This document shows positions 44,110-56,689 of a DNA stretch of 64,000 nucleotides, one piece after another. The notes beneath the pieces were generated by a model. It saw only the letters and a program-made list of their open reading frames with translations, was not told where the DNA came from and did no database searches. The stretch lies in assembly GCF_000276665.1 (NCBI RefSeq), contig NW_004955433.1, forward strand, positions 15,358,910-15,422,909, in the 5' to 3' direction. How positions within the stretch are numbered: position 1 is the stretch's first letter; each line of letters starts with the position of its first letter. The position numbers and the translations under genes are program-made. Origin of the DNA: Chinchilla lanigera (Eukaryota > Chordata > Mammalia > Rodentia > Chinchillidae).

Positions 44110-44310
44110 TAATAGAGACCATTTATTCAAAGCTAACTCTGTGGCAGGCACTGTGCTGAGCTCTTTCTAAACAAGATCTAACCCTGATCGCCCTATGAGG
44201 TGGGCACCATCATAGCCCCATTTTTTTAGGAGGGAAAACCCGAGCCTCAGAAAGTTCATTCACAAACCCAGTATGAGTCAGAGCTCAGCTATGAGCCCAG
44301 TAGGGATCTA
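44110..44310 (-). repeat. MIR SINE
   Basis: ctgtggcaggcactgtgctg.. ccctatgaggtgggcaccat.. gagcctcagaaagttcattc, reverse MIR. Confidence 0.7.
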
Positions 44311-44949
44311 AACACACAAAGCATCACCGCATGTATGTGCATAAGTACAAGAGTTTATTAAGGTCAAAGCACCAGCGAAGGGAAAAAGAAAATTGACAAA
44401 TTGGGAGGAGACAGTTTTGAAATTCGAGGAAAACTTTGACTTGAAATGGAGAAACTGATCTATTAAACAACGGTTGGAATTTAAGAATGCACAGTATCAC
44501 CAGGAACTGCATTCCAACTGCAAGGTCATTTCTATCCCAGAAACCTCACTGATAGTTCACATAGAGGCTGCCAACCGTCTGCCGGCCACAGGGGTGATGG
44601 AGAAATTGCCAAAAACCTGCCCATCCCAATATGAGCATTTACCCTTGACACTTCCTGCCCACCTGCTAGAGGTGTAGCTGTCCCCCCGCAAGGCTGGACA
44701 GAAGCTGGCAGACAGAAGACTGCAAACCCATACCCATATCCACCCTGTCCCCCAGGTAGGTTAGCACTGCCATCTTTGTTCAAAGGGCCTGGAATCCCTA
44801 ACCTCTCATGCATCTGCATCCACAAGAGACATCCACGGTCCTAAGAGCTCCTTTCCCTGGAAGGCAGCAAATGGGAAATGATGTTTGACTTAATCCTTAA
44901 CATAGTCATAGCAACCCAGAGTCAAGTACACACAAGATGCTCCAGTCTG

Positions 44950-45052
44950 TTTTTGTTGTTGTTGTTTGTTTTTCTTCCGGTACCAAGAATTGAACTCACG
45001 ACCTTGCACTTCCCAGGCAGGCACTGTGCCACTGAGCTAAATCCCCAGCCCC
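44950..45052 (-). repeat. Young ID SINE with 11-bp target-site duplication
   Basis: Reverse ID with a gttgttgttg head and a ccactgagctaaatccccag end. Direct repeats gctccagtctg at 44939-44949 and 45053-45063 flank it. Confidence 0.92.
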
Positions 45053-45540
45053 GCTCCAGTCTGAATGATTTAACTTGAGACCAATCTCATTTCTCCCTTT
45101 GCAAATGCTTAACACCCACGCTGCCGCCCTGCAGCCACCTGCCTCGTAGCTGACCAGTTCCTTCCCTCCTTTGAGTCCTGCAAGCTCAGCATTCACCACC
45201 CTGGGTGCTCAAAGACACCAGCAGGCACCCCTCCCCCTGCGATGGCCTTTCCTGTCGGGGCAACCCCTCCTGGAGGACAGGGCCCCTTCCTGACACGATG
45301 ATGAGAGCATCACCACATGGCCTGGTGTTTCATGCGTGTTCACTAAACACACACAGGGCATGCAGAATTCAAACAACAGGAAGCAAGAAACATATCCAGA
45401 CTTTCTTCACATGTGAATTCACGGAACTTCCTACCAGAAGAAACAGGATACTTTAAGTAATTATTTCAGTGTGGGCAGTAAGGCGCACCCTGCAGCTATG
45501 AAACGTGTGCATCCTTTCACGATCTTGGGTAACAATTTTT

Positions 45541-45657
45541 CCTGTGTGTGTGTGAGATGAGGTCTCACTCTATGGTCCAGGCTGACCTTGAACTCCTGGG
45601 CTCAAACGATCTTCCTGAGTAGCTAGGCCTCCTGGCATACACCATCATGCCCAGCTA
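45541..45657 (-). repeat. B1/7SL-derived monomer, reverse
   Basis: gagatgaggtctcactctat.. gaactcctgggctcaaacga.., lacking the internal duplication, so an old proto-B1-like monomer. Confidence 0.7.
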
Positions 45658-46442
45658 GCAGCATCTTGAGGTAAGCGAGCACTCTGGTATTAAGAGTTGC
45701 ACATTAAACAATCCTGACTCCGTGAGGTGCTGGCTGGAACCTGTATCTTCCTGTACCCCCAAAATCATCATGAACTGGGCAGAGACCCTTGGATGGGCTA
45801 CAACTCCCTCTGGCCTTTGTCGTGCTGAGCCCCAAAGCTCAGCAGCTACTTGAAGGACTAGCACTTCTCACCTTTCTCTCCAGTCCCCTTCCTGCTCCCT
45901 GTGTCCCCCCAGAAGCCTTGTTAGCAGGGGAAACAATTCCCCATTTTCAGAGGTCCCTGCGTGGAGCCAGCCCCCTCCCAGGCCCAGGCGGCAGTGGCCT
46001 GACCCGGCGGCACCCACCCCTGGCTCTCGGGGTAAAAGGAACGAACCTCCTCCTACCCTGCATGGGGTTTGGCAGAGTTTCCCTCCCTCCTGCACACGGG
46101 GAACAAAGTAAACAGAGGCTTTTGATTAATCATTTCCTACAGTCTACAAAAATGAGAGGAATGCAAACACCAGGGAGATAATACAGTAAGCACCCGGTAA
46201 TAAAAAGATTTAGCGAGAAGGGCCACGGGAGCAGCACAACCAGAGAAGCCCAGCCTGGGTCCTGGGCTCGCTTGGATCCCTCCATTCCTCACAAATGCTC
46301 CATGCTCCCCGACCCTTGGCTTGCCGCTCCCAGCTCCTCTCCCATTAGGCCAAAGAGTGCATTATTAGTTAACCTCAGGCCTGCTTTCCCCTCTTTCCCA
46401 TGCACTTCTCCCCATCTGCTGCAAATTCTAGGCAGCTGTACG

Positions 46443-46558
46443 GCTTTTTGAAAATTTATTTTTGCATGCTTGCTGGTCTTTAACTTCTAACCTTGGGGGT
46501 GTTCCTGCCTCAGCTTCCCCAGTAGCTGGGACTACAATCTCAGACCACGGCACCCTAC
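46443..46558 (-). repeat. Degenerate 7SL-derived SINE, reverse
   Basis: tgttcctgcctcagcttccc then cagtagctgggactacaatc. The left part is badly eroded. Confidence 0.55.
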
Positions 46559-46769
46559 AAGGTGTTTTTTTCGTTTTTTGTTTTTTTTTTAACTTGATTT
46601 TTTTCTACACCAGTGTAAGAGAAGCCAAGAAAAGGAAAACCCACCCTTAGCTTACTGTCATTGGCCCAGATTTTTTTTCTGGTCTCTAACCTTGGGCAAA
46701 CATATTCATAGTAAAAAGAGACAGAAGAGAACAATCATTAGAATTATTAGAAGAATACAAATCGTGGGT

Positions 46770-46920
46770 TTAGGGACCAGGCAGATATGTGTTTCAAACC
46801 CAGTTTAGTCACTTCCTTGGTGCCTCAGTTTCCTCCTATGAACATGGGACTAGCAGTAGGCAGAACAGGCATGAGGCACCCTTAGCCCAGCATCTGGCAC
46901 ACGACTGGCATTTTCACAAG
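46770..46920 (+). repeat. MIR SINE
   Basis: cccagtttagtcacttcctt.. ctcagtttcctcctatgaac.. cccagcatctggcacacgac. Confidence 0.65.
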
Positions 46921-46979
46921 CATAAACTGCAGTAGATGAAACAGATCAGCCACAATTTAATCAATATTGTCCAATTATT

Positions 46980-47330
46980 TTTTCCTACCAAGGCTTGCTC
47001 TTTTATGCAGATGCCAGACTGAAGTTAAGGTTGAGATTCCATGCACCACTAAGGTCCCACTGAAAAGTACCATCATTTTTAGTGGCTGCATAATATTCCA
47101 CAGAGAGGTGCTGCCTAGACCAAGTCGATCATGCCAGGAGGCCAATATCTGAGCAGCACCCAAAAGTTCACCTTTAAAGACAGCGTTGCTATCAACATTG
47201 CCCCCCAACACACACAAGCCCATACCTTCTGGGGTGAGGGGAGAAAAGGAGCTGTCTGTCTCATAAACTCTTTCTGAATAGAATCTCAGCATTTCATTTT
47301 TTGCTTCCGACACGTCACCAGATTGCCCTC
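46980..47330. repeat. Possible ancient LINE fragment
   Basis: tagtggctgcataatattcc resembles a motif frequent in old LINE remnants. Orientation and family uncertain. Confidence 0.35.
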
Positions 47331-48034
47331 AGCAGGGCTGTACCAAATTTACACAGGCGTTGGCAGCATTTTTTGACAAGAACTACTTTTCACTCTAATT
47401 TACAGATTTTCTCTTGGATCTCAAATTCTGGCCCTGGCTGGCTCTGCTGTGAGGCACAAGGCATGTGGGGCAATGTCTGAGTGACAGCTGTCAGCAGGGG
47501 GAAGCTATCAGCCAGGTGGGGCCTGACAGAACCAGGGCACTGGCTCAGGCTCCCCTTCCCGCCCGCCCTCAAGTCCCCAGCTACCTCCCAGGTGGCTCCA
47601 GGCCACCCCACCATCCCGCGCCCACCAGCACACAGATGGCTCTGCCCAGGCGGCCACCAGCCTGGTGCTCTCACCCTGCCCTAGAGCTGCCTGCTGGCTT
47701 CTTGCAGCCAGTCAGACACTCCTGGAAAGAAAATTCCTCAGGGGCTGGGGCAGGGAAAGCCTTGTTCTAGAAAACCCCAGCCCCAGTCCCCGAGCATCCT
47801 ACCGACCCCTTGGCACTGCCCCTGCGGCTGCCCCTGAGCTGCAGCTTCACCTCCCGGGCTGTGTGGCAGCCACGCCAACCCCAGTCTCCTCCTCGTCTCT
47901 GGGCCGCCCTTGTTTGCAAACAGCTGCGGAAGTTTTGACGCTGCTGATTAACCAGCCTCCCACGGCTGGCTCTCAGTTCTTAGTCATCCCCAGGAGGCCC
48001 AACTTCCGCCTGCCCCACCAATGCCACCAGCATC

Positions 48035-48142
48035 CAGGTGACAGGGAACAAGCAAGACACTGTCTCAAAATAAAAAAGAGGTGGGGACGTAGCTCAGTGC
48101 AAAGACCCTGGGTTTAATCCCTAGCAGTGAAAAAAAAAACAG
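48035..48142 (+). repeat. 3' part of a B1-dID SINE
   Basis: gacactgtctcaaaataaaa then gtggggacgtagctcagtgc and an A tail. Confidence 0.7.
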
Positions 48143-48257
48143 AAAACAAAAAAATAGAGCAACTGAGGCACTGCATTATGAAAATAACTACAGAGGCCCA
48201 TGAACATGTACGGGTAGCTGTGGACAGGTGGCATGGAGTACTGGAAAAGGTGGGTGT

Positions 48258-48452
48258 TAACCACGTGCAATGATCCCAACTGTAATCACAGCTATTCAGG
48301 AAACTGAGGCAGGAGGATCACCAGGGCCAAGCCAGCTTAGGCAACTTAGCATGACTGTTTCAAAATAAAAAGGACTGAGGAAGTAGCTCAGCGTGAGAGC
48401 ATCCAGCATGCTGAAGACCCTGGCTTCCATCCCCAGCACTGCCCCCCCCCGC
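48258..48452 (+). repeat. B1-dID SINE dimer
   Basis: B1 half (..gaaactgaggcaggaggatc..), then the ID half (gaggaagtagctcagcgtga.. tccatccccagcactgcc). Confidence 0.75.
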
Positions 48453-48459
48453 CACAAAA

Positions 48460-50015
48460 GTGAGTGTTACATGGCAGGAGCCGTGTCCCTGACCTACTAT
48501 GTGACCTGGGGCAGATTTCTTTCCCAGTGGGTCTCTGGTAGTGTAGGTGGTGACCTCCCTGGTACAGCCTGAAGTAGGTGGCCCTGGGAAAAGGTGATTG
48601 CAGGTCTGAGGAGGCAAGGAGGGAGATCCTGCGGGAGGGTGGCCACAGAGGTCTGGCCAAAGTGGCCTTTGAATCTGACTTCTGGGAGTGGGGTCACTGC
48701 CATCCCCTCAACCACCATGCGCTCACTCAGACCCCAGGAGAGGGGCACATGGAGTCGCCTAGGGAGCAGGTACTGGCGCCAGGAGAGAAGTGGGTGCGAG
48801 TGCCCACCTTCAGGCCCCTCCTCCTCCACCTGGGGAGAGGTGGCACAAAAATGGATGGAGCTCGAGCAACAGGGACCCTGCACAGCAGGACACAGTGCTG
48901 CTCACCTGTGGGCTGCGGACAGAGCTTGGCAGGAGTCCCAGGCGCCAGGGGCAGATGCACCCCAGAGAGCGAGGGTGGAAGTTGCTGCTGCCCAAGGCCC
49001 CGCAGCTGGCCTTGTGCTCTGGGCAACTCGGAGTCTGCATACAGGTATGGCCCTTGCAGGCCAGCGCCAGCACACACCAGACCCCCAGCTAGGGGCATGG
49101 GTGCAGGGCTAAATTGGCCAATGAGAGTTGGGTCTCCTGCACTCCTGTGAGGGCCAATTCCCAGGGAAAGGGAAGAATCCCGAGGTTCTGCTTCCGGTGT
49201 AAATCTCCGCAGGCAGACAGCCCAAGACACACCCAGCCACACGGCATGGATGGCCCCGTCCTGGGTGAACAGAGGAGATGCCCTTGCGGACTCCAGCCAT
49301 CCTGAGGGTCCCACCTGTGTGCCTGCCGAGAGGCTCTAGGCAGTAACTGAGATGTCTCTCTGCTGCACAACACAAATCCAGCCTGGCACGTCACTCACGC
49401 CCTGTAACTCATACCTTCGGAGGGAAGAGATATGGGTACTAGAAGACTCAGCTGCTGCAAAGCCCCGGCCCAAGGATGGAACCAAGCACTTGCCAGGCTA
49501 GAAAAGCCACATGGCTCGGGCAGGCAGTGAGTGGGAGGTGGCGGCAGGAGTGCTGGTCGGTGTAGCACCTACGCCCCGAGGTGTGCATGCTGTGAGTGGC
49601 TCTGCTCTAGACAACCCCATACAGGGGGCTCCTGTTGGGTCCTGAGCCCTTGCACCACTCTGCCTCCCCAGGATGGGCAGGGCGTCCTTGTCCCACGGCC
49701 ACTCCTCAGCACGCATCCAGGGCTCTTCCCAGCTGCCTGCAGCCAGCCTGCCCAGCTTTTCACCGCCATCCCCAGCCATGGCACCTGTTTAAAAGGGACC
49801 CTGAGTTCGCCACATGTTCCCACTTGCAGCTTGCAGTTACCTGCGTGGCAGCAGCCCATGCACCTGTGAGACCCCAGAAAGACACCAGGAAGTCCTCTGT
49901 GTGGCTTCCTGATTCTGCCCAGTGAGCAGCCAGAACCATCTTCCCTTCGCTCACCCAGCACAGGAGTGGTGACTCTGGGGGACTCATCAGTCTCCTCCAT
50001 TACACCAGAGCTCCC
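48460..50015. other. Noncoding unique sequence
   Basis: No exon or repeat I can support. The long open frames (such as 48578-49150) look like GC-rich chance frames. Confidence 0.4.
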
Positions 50016-50024
50016 TAATCAGGC

Positions 50025-50215
50025 TTCCCTGCTCTGTGACTTGGACACTTAGCCTCTCTGAGCCTCAGTGTCCTCATAAATGCTACTATTGATTGAGCAT
50101 TTACTATATGCCACGTGCTAAGTATTTTATGTGCATGATCACATTTAATCCTTTCAGTACCCTACAAGGTGGGTCCTATTATTCACATTACAGATGGGGA
50201 AACTGTAACTGTCAA
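50025..50215. repeat. MIR-like fragments
   Basis: A forward core (tagcctctctgagcctcagt) is followed by a reverse MIR (..ctatatgccacgtgctaagt.. acattacagatggggaaact). Confidence 0.65.
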
Positions 50216-50239
50216 GACCACCACGATTATTATTTGCCT

Positions 50240-50398
50240 CTGTCCCCCTGCCATTACTGGGGCTTGAATCAAGAAGAACTGAGCTATAGCCTTAGCTCTT
50301 TTTATTCTTCGATAAGATCACACTAAGTTGCCCAGGCTGGCCTGGAAGGTGTGATCCTCCTGCCTCAGCTTCCCAACTAGCTAGGATTACAGGGTGTT
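50240..50398 (-). repeat. B1-dID SINE dimer, reverse
   Basis: A degenerate ID half (50240-50300), then the B1 half (gttgcccaggctggcctgga.. tcccaactagctaggattac). Confidence 0.65.
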
Positions 50399-50399
50399 T

Positions 50400-51385
50400 T
50401 CCCTTCTCCCACCAGCACTATCTGCAGCACAGAAGCCACAGTAAAGAGGCTGTCTGGTCAGTGGTGACCTTGATCTGGGGTCCCAGAGGCACATTTGTAA
50501 CCAGAACAGCTTCAGGGTTGGTGTTGCCAGCTCTAGGCCACAGGAACAGGAATGTCCCGAAACTCCACTCTGTCAGCGCCAAAGTCCCCAGTGTTTCCTG
50601 AGTCCCTGTCCCTTCCAAACATCTCCCAGAAGCCCCGGGGGCTGACTCCAGGCTCTCTGCCTGTCACCCCACCACCCTGATGAACTGGGGCCACCTGAGC
50701 GTCTGGCCTGTCTCTTCCACCAGGGAGCCTGAGGCTGCCCCAGGTAGGTGCTGTGCTTTCCAAAAGGAAGGCGATGCGGGGAATCCTGCAAAACCCTCCT
50801 CCCCAGGCCTGGAGAGAGAGGAGAAGGAGAAGAGAAGGAGACAAGGTCTGACCATGCCCTCTGCCCAGCTGTGGCTCATCCCACTGCACTCACCGAGGTT
50901 TGTGGCCTCATCAGGCTCTTCTGTGTAACCCCAAACTCCGGACTCCTCTCCTGCCACTCCCGCACATGGGTTCCTATGCAGCGCTCGGGGCCTGAACTAA
51001 GTCTGAGCTTCATGGCGAGGGCTGCCAGGGGCAGGGGCCACTCACACATGGACCCAGCCCGGCCACCCTTGATGCAAGTGGACTTTTACTTCCTTCAGCT
51101 TCAGCCGGATGAGGGTCTTCAGGGGTCCTGTTCCTTTGCCCCAAGGTCTAGGTCTCCCCCTTCCTGGTGTAAATTAGCAGCGCTAAACAGGTACCCACAG
51201 GGGGGCTGCCGAGCCCCCTTCCCAGTGGATCTGAGCCATCTGACCTGCTATAGATGGTTATTCAACAAATGTATCCGAGATGTTGGGGAGCGAGGAGAAG
51301 GTGACCTCACTCCTAAGAGCCCCTCAAATTTTTGAAACTTCCCCATTACCGGTGAGAAAGCTGAGCTTCTAAAAGATGAAGTGGG
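50400..51385. other. Noncoding unique sequence
   Basis: No feature recognised. Confidence 0.4.
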
Positions 51386-51387
51386 GA

Positions 51388-51532
51388 CACCAGGTATGGT
51401 GCACACCTGTAATCCCAGCACTTCGGAGGCTGAGGCAGGAGGATGTTACATCCGAGTCTGGGCTACATAGTTTGAGGCCAGCCTAAGTGACACAGTGAGA
51501 CCCTATCTCAGAAAACAAAGACAAAAGCAAAA
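51388..51532 (+). repeat. B1 SINE
   Basis: caccaggtatggtgcacacc.. cagtgagaccctatctcaga with an A-rich tail. Confidence 0.88.
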
Positions 51533-52234
51533 CCACAGCACTCCTTGCCCTAAATTGAGAAGTGGGAGACTCAGATCTTTTCCTGTCCAGCTTCCTCTCC
51601 CTCCCTCTTTCTCTTCCACTGAGGAACAGAAGTCAGCGCAGGGGCAGGGGTTTTGGCTGACACATGAAACCCTTCCCCGGACTCACAAGTGCCGAAGTGA
51701 GTCAGGGCCTCACCTCTCTCGGGGAGCAGGGGAGCAGCTGACGTTCCTGTCTGTGTTACAAAACCACCACAGGCTGTGGACTGGCAGCTGGCGGCAGCTC
51801 CAAAGTGTCCTTGGAATGTTGTTGCTGGACAGGTTTGTGAGGCACTGTGAGCCGGCCTCCAGAAGCAGGCTGGGCTGTTGCCACCCCACGCGTCACCCAG
51901 GAGGCCCGGGCTCGGGGCAGCCACCACCCTCCCACAACATGGACACACAGAGGGCCCCCCAGACCTCAGCATTAGCTTCCTCCAGACTCACAGACGTCAG
52001 CCAGCGCCCCCAGGGCAGCCAGCCGTGTCCTCTAGGCAGGATTAACCGGAGACCATGACCCAGGGCTGCCCTTCCCACCCACGGCTAGCAAGACTTGGGG
52101 TGAGGGGAGCTCAAGGGCTCCCCACACTGGTCCACAGCCATCACAACGTACCTACCCATAAATAATACTGAGGATGACGGCAGCAATACCAACCGCATGT
52201 GCCGCGGTCTCCAGGGCTTTTCCCGGACTGGCAC

Positions 52235-52590
52235 GTGTATTGGTTTCCTGTGGGTGCGGTAACAAAATCCCTACCAAATGGGCGGCTGAAAACATCTCTC
52301 CTGGTTCTAGAAGCTGCAAGTGCATATTCAAGGCTATCAGCAAAGGCGCTAGGGAAGGCCCCCTCCTGGCCTCTCGTAGCTCCTAAGGAGCACTGACCAT
52401 CTTGGCCTTTCCTTGGTTGTAGATGTTGCCCTCCAGGCCCTGTCTGTCTCTCGTGGGACTCTCCTCTCTCTCTGTCTGTGTCATCGCTCTCTTCTTAGGA
52501 AAGAGAGCTGCACAGTGAGAGCTCTCGATGGGAAAGGAAGGGGAGGGAGGGAGACAGGATTCTAGGGTCCTAATGATGCCAGACTGCTCC
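52235..52590. repeat. Medium-reiterated old repeat, family uncertain
   Basis: attggtttcctgtgggtgcg then gtaacaaaatccctaccaaa resembles a widespread mammalian repeat of the ..gctgtaacaaattaccacaaa.. type. Confidence 0.4.
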
Positions 52591-52602
52591 ACCAGTCCGG
52601 GA

Positions 52603-52800
52603 CGTCGAGGCACACACCTATAATCCCGGCACTCTGGGAGGCTGGGGCTGGAGGACTACAAGTTTAAGTCCAGCCTGGGAAATTCAGTGAATTAATGAGA
52701 CCCCATTTTCAAAATTTTTAAAAGTAAAATAAAAAGGGCTGGGGATGTAGCTTAGTGCAAAGGTCCTAGCTGGGTTCAACCCCCAGTACTGCAAAAAAGG
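52603..52800 (+). repeat. B1-dID SINE dimer
   Basis: B1 half (cacctataatcccggcactc..), A/T-rich middle, ID half (gggctggggatgtagcttag.. ttcaacccccagtactgc). Confidence 0.85.
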
Positions 52801-52964
52801 AGGCAAAGGAGGAGAAGGAAGCCAGCCATATTGGATTGAAGGCACGCTCTGTGTACATCTGTGGGGGATTTATTTCCAAATAAGCTCACAACCCTGGGTT
52901 CTGGGTGGGCATATTAGTCAACCCAGTCAGTCACATGGAATCCTCTCAACTCATGGGAAACTAC

Positions 52965-53040
52965 TCTTACCCCATTCTACAGATAAGAGACTCAAGAGAT
53001 TAAGCAACTTCCCAGAGGGTACATCACCAGCACGGGAACC
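52965..53040 (-). repeat. MIR-like fragment
   Basis: cattctacagataagagact then agattaagcaacttcccaga. Confidence 0.5.
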
Positions 53041-53519
53041 GGAACCGGCTTCTATGATGCCAGAACCTAAGTGATGCTGTCCCAAGCGTCACCAGCACCA
53101 TCTTCCCCCTGGGGCAGGCAGCTCCTCATTCCTGGGGAGGTCACTGCACTTCCTTCCTCCAGCTGGGACCCCCAGGGGCCGGGTTACAGTCCACACAGAG
53201 CCAGGGCCTCCGTTAATTCACTTGGCCAAGCTCGCACAGCTAATGCATGGCGGGTCCACCGTGTGAGCCCACAAGGGACCTAACGGGACCTTTGGGAACT
53301 TTCTGGCTAAGCCAGCTGAGGCTATTTGTGCTGGGCGATCAGTGGCCTCCCTTGTTTACTGATCACACACGCTTCAGCCACACCGGTCAGCTCATAAAAG
53401 GTGTTGTAAATCTGTGGCTTGGATTGGACTCAACTATCAGCGCAGCTGTTTAAATGGTTACAAAGTGGAAGCAATCCAGGTCAAGAATCTGAGTGTGCCA
53501 GCACATGAGCCCAGCCCTT

Positions 53520-53742
53520 GGAAAGCCTACAATGCGCCTATAAACTCTCAGCACGCTTGAGAGGCTGAGGCAGAAGGATCACAAATTCAAACTCAACCTG
53601 ACTTAGCAAGACTTTATCTCAAGATTTAAAAAAAAAAAAAAAAAAATTAAGGCCAGGGATATGATATAGTTCAGTATGAAGGCCCTGGATTCAATCCCTG
53701 TATCTCTCTTTCTGTCTCTCTCTCTCACACACACACACAAGC
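53520..53742 (+). repeat. B1-dID SINE dimer with (TC)n(CA)n end
   Basis: Degenerate B1 half, a long A tract in the middle, ID half ending ..ttcaatccctgtatc, then tctctctctctcacacacac. Confidence 0.75.
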
Positions 53743-54615
53743 CTCGCAATGAGCAGCTGAGCTGGGAGCCTGGGAGGCAGTGACAGATGTGGCAGGCGCT
53801 GTTCCTCTGGCTGCGAAGGTGGCAGCTCAGACACAGCCCCAGTCAGCCCTGCGTCTGGCTGCAAGTGGCTTCCAACGTTTTGCACTGCATGTTCACAGGA
53901 GCCCCACGAAGAAGTACTGTTGCTACGACCACTTTCCCAGCAGAGGACCTGAGGCTGGGAAAGTTCACTCTGCTGCTACTGACAGAGGGCAGGCCTGGGA
54001 GGGGGAGGGCAGGCCCAGAGGCCCAGATGCTGTGAGATTGCGGGGTTGGCAGACCAGAGGCCAGCGCGGCCGAGGGAGGATAAGGCTGAGGGTCAGAAGA
54101 CCAGCACAAGCCAGGGCTCCCCAAGTAGTACAGGGCAAGGGATGGGGGACACAGGTCTCTGCATAGGCAGGAGGCGGGACCCAGAGGACCCTGCACACAG
54201 CAGCCATGATCTTACCTATAAAGGAGGCTGCATCCCCTTCTCGCTTTAAAAGCCTCAGTGGCTTCCTCTGGGGCTTACCACACCACCCAAACCCCTTTCT
54301 GTGGTCACTGAGGCTACCCAGGGCAGGCCCCGGGACCGCCCACCTCCTCTCAGCTCCAGCTACACAGACTTCTTCCTTGTTCCCAAACTGCCACCAGGCC
54401 TTTGTCCTTGCTGCCCCCTCTGCCTGGAGTGCCACTCCCTGCACTCTGCACACTGGCTTCTTATCCTCAGACTCAGCTAGGCTGAGCAGCCTACCTCAGA
54501 GCAGCCTCAGAGTAGGTGGTTCCCAGTCAATCTCTACCTCTTCTCCCTGTTTTTACCTAAGTATAGTTTATGTCTCAATCGTCTTTCTCCCATGAAGGCA
54601 AGAACTTGCATTTGT

Positions 54616-54822
54616 TTCTCTGCAGTACTGGGGACTGAACCCAGGGCCTCCAGGGCATGGTAGGCAAGTACTCTACCACTGAGCTACATTCCCAGCCCTT
54701 TTATTTTTTATTTTGAGATGGTATAGTGGTAAATGGTCCATGCTGGTCTGGAACTTGCATTCCTCCTGCCTCAGCAACCCATGTACCTGATGTCACAGGC
54801 GTGAGCCACCGTGGCCGGATAA
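54616..54822 (-). repeat. B1-dID SINE dimer, reverse
   Basis: ID half (gtactggggactgaacccag.. ctaccactgagctacattcc), then the B1 half ending gagccaccgtggccgg. Confidence 0.85.
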
Positions 54823-55048
54823 GGACTTGGTTTTGTTCTTTGCTGACCTCAGCACCTACCACACTGCCGCACACACAAGTCTGCAGTGGTATTCACTGAA
54901 GACAATGAATGAGACTGATTCACAGTGACCTGTGGACTATGAATGGACTGAACTGGCGGGTGGATATGGTAAGGAGAAAGGCCTGGAGTGCAAGCCCCAA
55001 GCGCAACCTGCTGGGGAAATACTGGGAGAGTGGAGGGGTGGCTGGGCT

Positions 55049-55165
55049 GCAAGCCAGGAGGACTTCCTGTAGTGACCAGACTCTGAGAAAGCCAGGAGGA
55101 CTTCCTGGAGGAGTGGCTGGACTCTGTGAGAAAGCCAGGCAGATTTCCTGGAGGAACAGTCAGAT
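55049..55165 (+). repeat. Minisatellite, three copies of a 38-43 bp unit
   Basis: aagccaggaggacttcctg recurs at 55051, 55089 and (diverged) 55132, each followed by a ..gactctg.. or related spacer. Confidence 0.8.
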
Positions 55166-55744
55166 GTCCTGAGGCGGTGCTTTGCCTCTGGCCATGAAGG
55201 GGAGCCTGGTGACCCTGTGCTGCCTCAGCCACAGCCACTGCCAGAGACCAGATCAGGGAAGGGTCCCTTTGTTCATGTCATGCAGCCCAGCCCATAGCAG
55301 CGACTTGGATTGGGAGGTAGAGGTCTTAGCCTGGGAGCTGAACTTTCACCAGGCTGGGGTTTCTCCAAAGGGCCGAAGGCCAGTTCCTGCCTTTCCCTTG
55401 CAGCCTGCGGGAAGCTGGAAGTTCTGCTTTGCCTCTGCGGGGAGTGGGGACCATACTAGGTAGGAAAACTGAGACCCCCGAGGACCATGTGCTGACCTCA
55501 GAGACCAGAAATTAAAGACAATGCCTGAAGCAAAACACCAAGAAAATCCCCCAGGCACAGAGACCTGTCGCTAAGAACCTGCACTCTATGGTTAAAACCC
55601 AGGGCCACCTCTGCGCACAGCCTCAGGCAACGGAGGGAGGGCCTGTGTCTCTATCCCTTAAAGTCCTTGCAGAATAAAGGAGCTAGCGAGGCACAGTGGA
55701 TGCTCAAGGCCAGCTATGTGCCAGGCACACACAGTACAACAACC

Positions 55745-55940
55745 GGCCTGGCCAATGTGGCCACACGTGGTAGCACAGGCCTATAAGCTCAGCACTCTGG
55801 GGGCTGAGGCAGGCGGATTACAAGTTTAAGCCCAGCCTGGGCAGCTTAGGCCCTGTCTCAAAATAAAAACCAGAAAGGGGTGTAGGGACGTAGGATCATG
55901 AGAAGGCTCTGAGTTCAATCTGCAGTACACTACACACATA
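55745..55940 (+). repeat. B1-dID SINE dimer
   Basis: ccacacgtggtagcacaggc.. ctgtctcaaaataaaaacca, then a diverged ID half and a CA-rich tail. Confidence 0.75.
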
Positions 55941-56317
55941 CACACACACAGTCAGCGTCACAAAACACAAAACCGCAGCGGCTGTTTCCAGATTGAAAGA
56001 GACTGAAGAGACAGGACAACTGCACGTGGTGGCTGAACTTGGATTTCCTTTTGCCGCAAATTGTCAGAACCCCCACGTGGTCTGTAGAGAGTAGCGCTGC
56101 TTCAACATTGATGTCCTGACTGACTGTTGCACACTGGTCCTAGAAGACAACGTTTCCACTGTAGGAAGCGCTGACATCGGAAGAGAAACAAGTACTGTGT
56201 CTGCAGCCTCTTCTTACACAGTGCTGAGGGAGCAGAAACGAGGACAACACCAACGCGGTAAAATGCTAAGACTGGAGCATCTGGGTGGGGTAACCTGGGA
56301 ACTCTTTATAGTCTTTT

Positions 56318-56495
56318 TCTTCTCCTTTTTTTTTTTTTTTTTCCGGTGCCTTTTTTGAGACAGGGTCTCGCTATGTAGTTCACATTGGCCTTGAGCCGAC
56401 TTTGTAGCCCAGGCTGGTCTTGAACTCACAGCAATCCTCCTGCCTCAGCCTCCTGAGTGCTGGGATTACTGGCATGCACCACCACACCCAGCCAG
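56318..56495 (-). repeat. B1 SINE, reverse, with T tract
   Basis: A 20-nt T head, gagacagggtctcgctatgt, the duplicated segment, and gcaccaccacacccagcc. Confidence 0.92.
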
Positions 56496-56689
56496 CTTTA
56501 TATTATTCTTGCAGCTCTTTCAGTAAAGTCTGTAATTATGAAAGACAAAAAAGAGATGTGTGCTCCCCACCCTTGAGGGGGTGTAGAGCCCCTCTGGGGA
56601 CAGAGACAATGTTCAGCCCTCTGCCTGGAGCTGGCCTTGTCTTAGCACAGAGTACTACACTCTGGAAAATTCCTCAGTCCTAGGATGGC

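Noticed and set aside
48578..49314. Long overlapping frames on both strands
   Set aside because: Frames of similar length on both strands in GC-rich DNA point to chance. No recognisable protein features.
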